Below, piece after piece: positions 23,423 to 32,229 of a stretch of 64,000 nucleotides of DNA. Source of the stretch: Heloderma charlesbogerti (taxonomy: Eukaryota; Chordata; Lepidosauria; Squamata; Helodermatidae). The notes under the pieces were generated by a model. The model had not been told where the DNA came from and made no database searches. It saw only the letters and a program-made list of their open reading frames with translations. How positions within the stretch are numbered: position 1 is the first letter of the stretch; the number at the start of each line of letters is the position of its first letter. The stretch lies in NCBI GenBank assembly GCA_026122225.1, contig JANEZZ010001959.1, positions 62,001-126,000 of the forward strand, in the 5' to 3' direction. A program made the translations under genes and the position numbers.

Positions 23423-23989
23423 CACACTCACCCAGGACCCGTCTGTGAGCTCAGTGAACGCCATTTTGCAGAAGAAAATGGCAATCGTGAATATGTGCAT
23501 ATCTAGTCTTATGACAAATGGCACCATGAATAACCCATATGCACAAGATTACAGGTGGAGGCAGGGGTCAAGTGTGGGCAGGGGCTCAGTGGGCTCTGCT
23601 CAGGGGTGCAGGTAGGTGGCTTCGCTGGACCCCTGGACCCATTTGGGTGCCCACGCCATCCCAGCCTGAATGGCAGTCTCATCATAATCAGGATATGTAT
23701 TTTGATTGTGCTAGATATATAGGTGTGACATCAACTCAATACCGATATCGACTCTTTCTTGATACCAATCACCTCCTTTCGCGTCGATAGCTTGTCCTCT
23801 GGCTGAGATTACTTTTCTTCCATCTCCGCCAGTGATGCCATGATCTACATAACTGGTTCGTTATTTTTAGTTACCTTGTTAATGTGGGTTTATCTTACTT
23901 TATAATAGACAGAAAATAAGGATATTGCATTCCCATCTCCTCTCGGTAACTCAACCTGCAACCATTGGTCTGGTTTCTTCTTCTTTCTT
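23423..23989. other. No gene recognised
   Basis: Short overlapping plus-strand frames at 23340-23790 have no domain. Partial inverse similarity of 23570-23660 to 22795-22870 is noted under the spacer left of the LTR. Confidence 0.45.
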
Positions 23990-24400
23990 TCTGTATTAAT
24001 TATGTATTAGTATATGTATACCACTTTTTAATCATATCCCCAGTTTACAAATAGAACAATTAAAATGTAAATACAGAAAAAAGCAAAACTAAAAAAGCGG
24101 AAAGCCTCAAAATCATAAAAGCAGCATGAAACAGTCAGTGGGATTAAAATTCAATCTACAAAGCTCAGGAAAATAAAAAATGGTATTTGCCTAGTGCCAA
24201 AAGGACAACAAAGTAGGTGCCAGGTTACTTTCTGTGGAAAGTGTTCCAAAACTAGGGCACCACCACTGAGAAGGCTCTCTCTCTCTCTCTCTCTCTCTGG
24301 TGGCCACCTGCCTCAGCTAAGATGGTGGGCGCAGCTGCAGGAGATCCTCTATTGAAGTTCTTCAGTGGCAGCTGATGGCCAGTCTGACTGCTGGGGTAGA
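23990..24400 (-). mobile_element. L2 LINE 3' end with CT expansion in its coding part
   Basis: On the minus strand the last coding block reads AFSVVVP (the L2 RAFSVVxPTLW motif) and is preceded by RERERER. That run comes from a pure CT tract at 24275-24298 expanded inside the former ORF. To the left are the 3' UTR and an A-rich end. The remaining frame has no further L2 motif. Confidence 0.65.
24275..24298. repeat. CT microsatellite inside L2 coding remnant
   Basis: A pure CT run of about 24 bases. It sits within the codons just before the AFSVVVP block of the L2 copy. Confidence 0.9.
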
Positions 24401-24632
24401 GCCAAGGGGTCAGCAGAAGCAGAGCAGTCTTTTGAATCCCCACAACCAGTAACCCATACCACAGAAATGGGAAACTGAGGCACATGAACTTTAAGATAAT
24501 GAGTGCAAAGGGGGGATTCTCCTGTTCCAGGAACAACTCCTATTACACAGAGCATCCATGACTTTAAACCCAGACTGCAAAACAATTTGCATCGGGGGGG
24601 CGGCCGGGGGGGTCCACACAGCCACATATGAG

Positions 24633-24730
24633 GATGCCAATACCGACACCTCAGAGCCACAACACAGAAAAGCAGGCTTTGGAACCTCGGAGCAACCCAC
24701 TGCAAAAGGGGAGACACACAACATGACTGG
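24633..24730. repeat. Unclassified repeat, unit a
   Basis: The sequence cctcagagccacaacacag, aaaagcaggctttggaacc, gcaaaaggggagacacaca matches the 30.83-kb region (cctcagagcctttggcaca, ctttggaaccctgcaaaagg, ggacacagagcatg) block by block. I know no family name for it. It directly adjoins the tRNA-derived SINE at 24733. Confidence 0.55.
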
Positions 24731-24732
24731 CA

Positions 24733-24830
24733 GTGGCTCTCCAGAATTTCGGTCAGGAATTTTTCCAACCCTACCTGGAGATGCCAGGAATTGAACATTC
24801 TGCAGGCAAAGCATGTGTTGCACCACTGAG
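24733..24830 (-). mobile_element. tRNA-derived SINE, second copy
   Basis: Minus-strand blocks: a decayed A box (gactcagtggtgcaacac), catgctttgcctgcagaatg where a tRNA anticodon arm would be, a decayed B box (ttcaattcctggc), then atctccaggtaggg and ggagagccactgcc. The order is the same as at 1318-1446, but this copy is better preserved in the tRNA part. It is not a functional tRNA. Confidence 0.65.
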
Positions 24831-25152
24831 TCTAATGTTGCAGAACCCAGAGTCAGAGAGACCACAGAGTGAAGGAAAAAGAGATTCTTTATTTAACGCG
24901 CAGGCTTAAGGCTGGAATCATTTCCAAAAAGCCAGAAGCCCCGAAATACATTAGCACATTGTTTTTATAGACATTGTGACACATATGAAACGGCTCCTCC
25001 TTCCTCTCCCGCATGGGGTTGCAGTCCTCAACATTTCTTCTCTTAGCACCATTGTTTATAATACAAGAACTGGGTTATAGGGTAGCCATGATAAGGAGAG
25101 AACAGAAGAGAACAGCAGAGAACAAGATATACAGTTGTATGACCTTTGACAA
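24831..25152. other. No gene recognised
   Basis: A purine-rich block and a ttctttatttaacgcg segment resembling an inverted polyadenylation region. It might be an LTR remnant on the minus strand, but no boundary is visible. Confidence 0.3.
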
Positions 25153-26560
25153 GATAAGGCACACTTGGAAGAAACTGATTATCTAGACCCATTTCAGTCG
25201 GGCTTCAGGCCTGGGCATGGGACAGAAACGGCCTTGGTCGCCTTGGTGGATGATATGAGGAGGGCTCTGGATAGGGGTGAATGCTCCTTCCTTGTTCTCC
25301 TCGACCTCTCAGCAGCTTTTGATACCGTTGACCACGGTATCCTCCTGGACCGCCTGGAGGGGTTGGGCATTGGAGACACCGTATTGCAGTGGTTCCGGTC
25401 CTTCCTCTCCGGCAGGTACCAGAGGGTAGCACTGGGAGAGGAGGTTTCGGACCCGTGGCCACTTACTTGTGGGGTGCCACAGGGTTCCATCCTCTCCCCG
25501 ATGCTATTTAACATCTATGTGAAGCCGCTGGGGGCTATCATCAGGAGGTTTGGGGTGCAGTGTCATCAATATGCGGATGACACGGAGCTCTACCTCTCAT
25601 TCAAATCTTCACCAAGGTTGGCCGTAGAATCCCTGTCCAAATGTCTGGAGACGGTGAGTGGCTGGATGGGGAGGAATAAGCTGAAGCTGAACCCTGACAA
25701 GACCGAGGTACTTTTGGTGGGAGACAAGAGGAGGCTGGGGGATGTTGACCTGGTGTTGAATGCGGTACGGCTACCCTTGAAAGACCAGGTCCGCAGCCTG
25801 GGGGTCATTTTGGACTCCCAGCTGTCCATGGAGGCTCAGGTGTCAGCTGTGAGCCGGACAGCGCTGTATCAACTCCATCTGATAAGGCGGCTGCGCCCCT
25901 TCCTTCCCGACCATCTGCTCCCATCGGTAGTACATGCCCTGGTCTCCTCTCGTTTAGACTACTGTAATGCGCTCTACATCGGGTTACCCTTGAAGACGGT
26001 TCGGAAGATGCAGCTGGTACAGAACGCGGCGGCTCGCCTGATTAAAGGCAGCTGCTGGCGAGATCACATCACTCCAGTGCTGAAGGAGTTGCACTGGTTA
26101 CCAGTTGTTTTCCGGGCCAAATTCAAGGTGTTGGTTTTGACCTTTAAAACCCTATATGGTTCTGGCCCAGCCTATCTTAAGGAGTACCTCCAGCAACACC
26201 AGACAGGCCGCTTAACAAGATCAGCCTCAGATGGCCTTCTCTCTGTCCCATCAGCCAGGACAGCTAGACTGGTGGGGACGAAGGAGAGGGCCTTCTCTGT
26301 GGTGGTCCCCACTCTGTGGGAACTCCCTCCCTAGGGAACTCCGTCATCCCCCTCTTTAATGAGCTTCCGTCGTGCATTAAAAACGTGGTTGTTCAGGCAG
26401 GCATTTGGGGTGGGTTAGGGTATTTTAAAAAAAAAAATTATGGTAAAATTTTATTGTTTTAAATTGTTTTATGGGGGTTGTACATCGCCCAGAGTGGCTG
26501 GGTGACCAGTCAGATGGGCGATTAATAAATTTAATAAATAAAAATAAAATAAAATAAATA
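25153..26560 (+). mobile_element. L2 LINE, 5'-truncated copy 2
   Basis: Sister of the copy at 11.0-12.5 kb and better preserved. The 5' truncation falls at almost the same place, just before the SGFRPGHG block. The 3' UTR carries catcgcccagagtggctggg and cagatgggcgattaataaat and ends in an imperfect taaataaaat tail. Low divergence between the two copies suggests a subfamily active relatively recently. Confidence 0.88.
25165..26334 (+). pseudogene. L2 reverse transcriptase and C-terminal domain (389 codons)
   Basis: A long open remnant of the LINE ORF2 protein. In order it shows SGFRPGHGTETALVAL, LLDLSAAFDTVDHGILL (catalytic Asp), CGVPQGSILSPMLFNIYV, HQYADDTELYLSF (catalytic Asp pair), NKLKLNPDKTEVLLVG, SSRLDYCNALYIGLPL, LKELHWLPVVFRAKFKVLVL and RAFSVVVPTLWELPP. 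The first methionine is not a natural start; the endonuclease half is missing by truncation. One extra G in ctgtgggaactc (near 26320) shifts the frame just before the end, where copy 1 reads WNSLPREL. The RT active site itself is intact. Confidence 0.88.
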
Positions 26561-26719
26561 AATAAGGAATTCCTGTGTCTCATCAGCTTACAACAATATA
26601 TTCAAGGGAGAAAGAGCTCAGCAAGAACATGAAGCATGAGACTGCATGAGGCTACTTAGTCTGACCCCCGATATGGCTGCTACAATAGATTCTCTCCTTT
26701 TTAACACTCATTACTAGGG
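26561..26719. other. Short spacer
   Basis: About 160 bases between the L2 tail and the compound foldback structure; no feature seen. Confidence 0.5.
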
Positions 26720-27434
26720 ATGTCAGAGAATTCCGCCACGGCTCTCGGGGAGACCAAATGCCAGCGCATTCAGCCCCCCGAAATCGGTGGCGGAACGGTC
26801 TGCCCCCCCGCCCCCCCAGGATGAGACTTACCTGGGGCAGATCTTCCTGGCTGTGGTGGCTTCAGCGGCTGCGGCGGCCGGTCTTCCGACCGGCTGCCGC
26901 TGCTGCCATTTCCAGTTAAAAAAAAAAAAAAGACGTGATAGGCTACGTAAAGATTTACGTAGCCTATCACGGCTAGGTTTAAAAAAAAAACCGTGATAGG
27001 CTACATAAATCTTTACATAGCCTATCACGGCTGACTTAAAAACAAAAACAAAACAACGCGCGTACACAAATGGCGGCGGCCACGGCCGCTGCCATTTGCG
27101 TTCCTTATTTTGGCACGTCTTAGTCTGCGTCAAGATTTATATAGACTAAGATGGCGAAAATAAGGGGAACGCAAATAGCGCGTTGTTTTTTTTTTTTAAG
27201 TCAGCCGTGAACATTTTAAGTCAGCCGTAAACATTTACGTAGCCTATCACGGCTGACTGCACGGACGCAAACGGCGGCGGCTACAACCACCGCCATTTGT
27301 GTCCCTGCTAGCCAGTGGCCGGATGTCTGGCTGCTGGCAGAGCCGGCCGGCGGCTCCACAGAATCCCTGCGGAGCACAGCCAGCTGGCCAGGATTCCGGG
27401 GGGAAGGACGGACCGCCTCCCCCCCCCATCAACA
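26720..27434. mobile_element. Compound foldback element, GC-rich, unclassified
   Basis: A nest of palindromes. The motif CGTGATAGGCTACGTAAA forms a perfect 18-bp-arm hairpin at 26934-26971. A variant with ACATAAA forms a 19-bp-arm hairpin at 26991-27030, and a fifth copy lies alone at 27234-27251. Around these, 27028-27207 forms a larger foldback: cggctgacttaaa pairs with tttaagtcagccg, aacgcgc with gcgcgtt, and gcgttccttatttt with aaaataaggggaacgc. GC-rich blocks on both sides contain GCCGCTGCCATTT-type motifs, themselves partly palindromic (ccggtcttccgaccgg at 26879). It abuts BovB at the right. No transposase is present and the superfamily is unknown. Confidence 0.7.
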
Positions 27435-27437
27435 TAA

Positions 27438-28721
27438 TCAGAAGCTGAGGTTGATCGGTTCTGTGAAGACCTACAACACCTTCTAGAACTAACCCCAAGA
27501 AAAGATGTCCTCTTCATCATAGGGGATTGGAATGCTAAAGTAGGAAGTCAAGAAATCACCGGGATAACAGGCAAGCATGGCCTTGGTGTACAAAATGAAG
27601 CAGGACAAAGGCTATTAGAGTTTTGCCAAGAAAACACGCTGATCATAGCAAATACTCTTTCCCGGCAGCACAAGAGGCGACTCTACACATGGACATCACC
27701 AGATGGTCAATATCGAAATCAGATTGATTATGTCCTTTGCAGCCAAAGATGGAGAAGCTCCATACAGTCAGTAAAAACAAGACCTGGAGCTGACTGTGGC
27801 TCGGATCATGAGCTGCTTCTTGCAAAATTTCGGCTTAAATTGAAGAACGTAGGGAAAACCACTAAACCATTCAGCTATGACCTAAATCATATCCCTTATG
27901 AATATACAGTGGAGGTGAGGAATAGATTTCAGGGATTAGACCTGATAGACAGAGTGCCTGAGGAACTATGGATGGAGATCCGTAACATTGTTCAGGAGGC
28001 AGCAACGAAATCCATCCCAAAGAAAAAGAAATGCAAGAAAGCCAAGTGGCTGTCTGATGAGGCTTTACAAGTAGCTGAGGAAAGAAGGGAAGTGAAAAGG
28101 AAGGGAGAAAGGGCAAGATATACCCAACTGAATGCAGAGTTCCAGAGAATAGCAAGGAGAGACAAGAAGGCCTTCTTAAATGAGCAATGCAAAGAAATTG
28201 AAGAAAACAATAGAATGGGAAAGACTAGAGATCTCTTCAAGAAAATCGGAGATCTCAAGGGAACGTTTTGTGCAAAGACGGGCATGATAAAGGACAAAGA
28301 AGGCAGGGACCTTACAGAAGCAGATGAGATTAAGAAGAGGTGGAAAGAATACACAGAAGAACTATACAGGAAAGATCTGAATGTCCCTGATAGCCATGAT
28401 AGTGCGGCCACTGAACTTGAGCCGGACATCCTAGAGAGTGAAGTCAAGTGGGCCTTAGGAAGCATTACTAACAACATAGCTGGTGGAGATAACAGTATTC
28501 CAGCTGAGCTGTTTAAGATCCTAAAAGATGGTCCTGTTAAAGTGCTGCTCTCAATATGCCAACAAATTTGGAACACTCAAGAATGGCCACAAGACTGGAA
28601 AAGGTCAGTTTACATTCCAATTTCAAAGAAGGGCAATGCCAAAGAGTGTTCAAACTACCGTTCCATTGCCCTCATTTCACATGCCAGCAAGGAAGGTTAT
28701 GCTCAAAATCCTACAAGCTAG
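27438..28721 (+). pseudogene. BovB ORF2, endonuclease and start of RT
   Basis: The frame is open from 27438, although no ATG occurs before 27840; the true start was lost by truncation. It shows the AP-endonuclease motifs FIIGDWNAKVG, NQIDYVLCS and CGSDHELLLAKF (SDH, catalytic His). A basic linker follows (KKKKCKKAKW) and then RT entry motifs, including an altered GGDNSIPAELFK and WKRSVYIPISKKG. Six codons after SHASK the frame hits a stop because of the 4-bp insertion. The endonuclease nicks target DNA and the RT primes on it. Confidence 0.88.
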
Positions 28722-29922
28722 GCTTCAGCAGTATGTGAACCGAGAACTACCGGAAGTACAAGCTGGGTTTCGAAGAGGCAGAGGAACTAGAGATCAAATT
28801 GCCAACATTTGCTGGATCATGGAGAAAGCAAGAGAATTCCAGAAAAACGTCTATTTCTGCTTCATTGACTATGCTAAAGCCTTTGATTGTGTGGATCACA
28901 ACAAACTGTGGCAAATTCTTAAAGAGATGGGAGTACCAGACCACCTTACCTGTCTCCTGAGAAACCTGTATGAGGGTCAAGAAGCCACAGTAAGAACCGG
29001 ACATGGAACAACCGATTGGTTCAAAATTGGTAAAGGAGTACGACAAGGCTGCATATTGTCGCCCTGCTTATTTAACTTATATGCAGAGTACATCATGAGA
29101 AACGCCGGGTTGGATGAATCACAGGTCGGAATTCAGATTGCTGGGAGAATTATCAACAACCTCAGATACGCAGACGATACCACCCTAATGGCAGAAAGCG
29201 AAGAGGATCTCAAGAGCCTCTTGTTAAGGGTGAAAGAGGAGAGTGCAAAAGCTGGTTTGAAACTCAACATTAAAAAAACTAAGATCATGGCATCTGGCCC
29301 CATCACTTCCTGGCATATAGAAGGGGAAGAAATGGAAGCAGTGACAGATTTTACTTTCTTGGGCTCCATGATCACCGCAGATGGTGAACGTAGCCATGAA
29401 ATTAAAAGACGCTTGCTCCTTGGGAGGAAAGCTATGGAAAACCTAGACAGTATAGTAAGAAGCAGAGACATCACCTTGCCGACAAAGGTCCGCATAATCA
29501 AAGCTATGGTTTTCCCAGTAGCAACATATGGCTGTGAGAATTGGACTCTAAGGAAGGCTGAGCGCCGAAGAATTGATGCTTTCAAACTGTGGTGCTGGAG
29601 AAGACCCTTACGAGTCCCCTGGTCTGCAAGGAGGTCAAATCAGTCAACCCTAAAGGAAATCAACCCTGAGTGCTCATTGGAAGGACAGATACTGAAGCTG
29701 AAGCTCAAATATTTTGGCCACCTAATGCGAAGAGGAAAGTCACTGGAAAAGTCCCCGATGCTGGGAAAGATTGAAGGCAAAAGGAGAAGGGGACGGGAGA
29801 GGATGACATGGCTAGATAGCATCACCGATGCAATGAATATGGACTTGAGCACACTCCGGGAGAGAGCGCAGGACAGGAAGGCCTGGCATGCTATGGTCCA
29901 TGGGGTCACGAAGAGTCCATGA
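28690..29922 (+). pseudogene. BovB ORF2, RT core and C-terminal region
   Basis: After the frameshift the second frame continues to a natural-looking stop. Motifs in order are VQAGFRRGRGTRDQIANI, FIDYAKAFDCVDHNKLW (first catalytic Asp), KGVRQGCILSPCLFNLYAEY, NNLRYADDTTLMAESEED (catalytic Asp pair), KTKIMASGPITSW, RIDAFKLWCWRRPLRVPW, LKLKYFGHLMRRGKSLEK and WHAMVHGVTKSP. All RT catalytic residues are present. The open frame extends upstream to 28528, but those codons are out of frame with the protein. Confidence 0.88.
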
Positions 29923-29942
29923 AGGACTGAACAACAACAAAA

Positions 29943-30828
29943 AGAAATGACCCCATCCCCATTGAAATGAAGAATGAATAAACAACAGATACTCAGTTGC
30001 AGTTACTAATTTATTTTGAGCATGATGTTTTTTTACACAAAATACAAACTTTTAGCATTTGTGAAATGAAGCTAACTTTTACTGAGGCTTATGCAGAACA
30101 TACCAGAAGGCTCCATTTTGAAGATCCATCAAATTATCAATAAAGAGTGGAGGAAAAGCATGCAATTCTCAAAGTGCTTTTCACAAGCTAATAGCATGTT
30201 ATAAGCTGTAAGTACTGATAAAGAGCACTGTATTTTTAAACCATCAAATGCTACCACAGTATATTCCTCCTCCCAGTATTAAAAAGCAAGAACTTCAGGC
30301 TAAACTTTTGCAGCATTCCCCCGCCCCCCATCCTGACTTGGCTTTTTCAGTGCTCGCCCTGCCCAACTGCTCATCCTACTCATTGTTCCACCTCTGCCCT
30401 CAGAGGGGGTTTAGACTGCAGTTTCAACATACTCACCACAACAGTCTGAGCTGCAACTGAATAAAAAATACACCACCACAAGCCTGAAGGTGCCACTGCC
30501 CACCAACTCTTCAACAGACCCGTGCCGTGAAGAAACTAAGCTAGGTTTCTTCCTAGCTTCTGAAGCCTTAATCGTTCTGAAGCAATTATGTGATTAACTG
30601 TTAGACATGCACAAAGGATGCCTTATTGGTATGACACAAGATGATGACGATGATAATGATGATGATAGCAACAACAACATCTCTACTTAGAAGTAACAGA
30701 AGCAGCACAGTACAAAAATTCAGTTTATGCATCTCAACTCAGAAGTACAAAGGACTGTATTATTTGAGAGCAAGCATGGCGAGCAAGTTCTGAGAGCATC
30801 CTTCCAAAATCTACTCATTTCTATGTTA
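29943..30828. other. No gene recognised; GAT-type microsatellite
   Basis: A domain-free frame at 30248-30460 and an imperfect gatgatgacgatgataatg microsatellite at 30641-30670 are the only things noted. Confidence 0.5.
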
Positions 30829-30932
30829 TGGCAATAATGATAATGATATCCTCAGAGCCTTTGGCACAAAAAAGCAACCTTTGGAACCCTGCAAAAGGGG
30901 GGACACAGAGCATGCCTGCAAATCTGGTCTCA

Positions 30933-31004
<72 letters not shown>

Positions 31005-31290
31005 GCCAAACAGAATCACTCCTTTGAAGCCACATTCTCCTGTTCCAGAGAATCAAGTGACTTTATGCTGAGGATCCAAAATGGGGAGGGGAGGGGAGCC
31101 ACACAAAATAAGACAATATTATTGTTATTAATAATGATAATAGTAATATTTTCAGAGCCACACAGAAAAGTAGGTTTTGGAATCCAGCAGCAAATTCTGA
31201 GAGCCTTCAAAACCCAGCCCTTTGGATGTTATGATCATAATGATATTCTCAGAGGAACATCAAAGAAAAGCAGTTTTCATGAATTTCTCC
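30829..31290. repeat. Unclassified repeat, units b, c and d, with TC/CA microsatellite
   Basis: Three related units follow one another. Each starts with an ataatgata-type A/T run and continues with a form of ytcagagccacacagaaaag and a ggttttggaatcc-type block: about 30829-30915, 31128-31200 and 31236-31290. Unit b also carries gcaaaaggggggacacagag, as in unit a at 24.6 kb. A TC run at 30935-30970 followed by a CA run to 31001 lies between units b and c. The plus-strand frame 30828-31349 is a by-product. Confidence 0.55.
30935..31001. repeat. Compound microsatellite (TC)n(CA)n
   Basis: Pure TC repeat passing directly into pure CA repeat. Confidence 0.95.
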
Positions 31291-31385
31291 AGACGCCCAA
31301 CCCAGAAGAAGGAAAGTTTTTAAAACCCGCATTAGGCCAGATTAGTTAGTCTAAGCCGGTCAGCCTACAGGGGTAAAGGGTTTTA

Positions 31386-31476
31386 AGGCTGCAATCCTAT
31401 ACTGCCCTTATCTGGGAATAAGCCTCATTGAACTCAATGGGAGTTACTTCTGAGTAGACGCCCATAGGATTGAAAC
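31386..31476. mobile_element. Small foldback element (~91 bp)
   Basis: The left end ggctgcaatcctat and the right end ataggattgaaac are inverse, and the centre pairs as aagcctcattgaac / tcaatgggagtta. Ends of the type GGCNNCAATCCTAT also occur at 3920 and 31573, suggesting one family of non-autonomous elements. Confidence 0.6.
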
Positions 31477-31572
31477 GTAAATAAATTAATTGGGGACCGC
31501 AGAAGTGGAAATGGATAAATCTCAGCTTGTATAATTTCCCCCCATCTAGACATAGATTCTTAGATTTAAATG

Positions 31573-31686
31573 TTAAGGGCACAATCTTATACATGTTTAG
31601 ACAGAAAAAAGTCTCAACTTGGCTGGGATATGCTGGAGTTGTAGGACTTTTTTCTGTTTAAACATGCATAAGATTGCACTCTTAGG
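31573..31686. mobile_element. Foldback element (~114 bp)
   Basis: The left arm taagggcacaatcttatac continues with atgtttagacagaaaaaagt. It is mirrored by the right arm acttttttctgtttaaacat continuing with gcataagattgcactctta. Arms of about 40 bp have few mismatches, so almost the whole element forms a hairpin. It is non-coding. Confidence 0.7.
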
Positions 31687-32229
31687 CCCTTTATATTCTC
31701 CTTCCCACCACAAAAGGGAAATTATTTTTACCCTACCCCACTCATGCAAATGAATTTTTAGAAAAATAATTTGTGCAGGGAAAAATGAGACGCAAGCCCA
31801 CAAAAATGAATGAAGGTCAGTAGCAGCAAGAAACATTTTAAGAACTATAAGATCATACTGCAGTAATAGTGATCATGATTGTGAAATCATGTCTGTCTCT
31901 CCACACACATGCATGTGAAAAATGGCTGCTGCTATTGCTGCTTTCTGTAATATAGCCCTGTTTGGGAGTCTAGCACATTGCCTCTCAGTGGCTGTGCCCA
32001 CAAGTGTTCCGATAGGCCACTAACTGCTGTTCATGTTAGTTCAGCCAGCCAGACTGAGCTGTAGCAATTGGGTGTCCACTGCTGGCATCTTTCTGGCTAC
32101 ATCCATTTTGGAAGGATCAGGGTCATAGCTGATTGGCTGCCTTATGCACAATGACTGTGTACCTCACTTTCTTTTTTAAGCCACCATGCTAGTTTCAGAG
32201 GAGCTAGCCTTCCAGGAAGGAAGCCAGTG
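31687..32229. other. No gene recognised
   Basis: Mixed-composition spacer without recognisable frames or repeats. Confidence 0.45.

Larger units (their letters stand above)
27435..29942 (+). mobile_element. RTE-BovB LINE, 5'-truncated, nearly intact
   Basis: A 2.5-kb copy of the BovB LINE, a family shared by squamates and ruminants and the standard example of horizontal transfer of a vertebrate LINE. It contains the C-terminal half of the endonuclease, the full RT and the C-terminal region, and ends in the characteristic actgaacaacaacaaaaag 3' end. The 5' end is cut inside the endonuclease. Between 27438 and 29922 I see only one break, a 4-bp insertion near 28690. This low decay indicates a young insertion. 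Confidence 0.92.

Noticed and set aside
30641..31001. CRISPR-like spaced repeats
   Set aside because: These are microsatellites and degenerate dispersed units with irregular spacing in a vertebrate-type genome.
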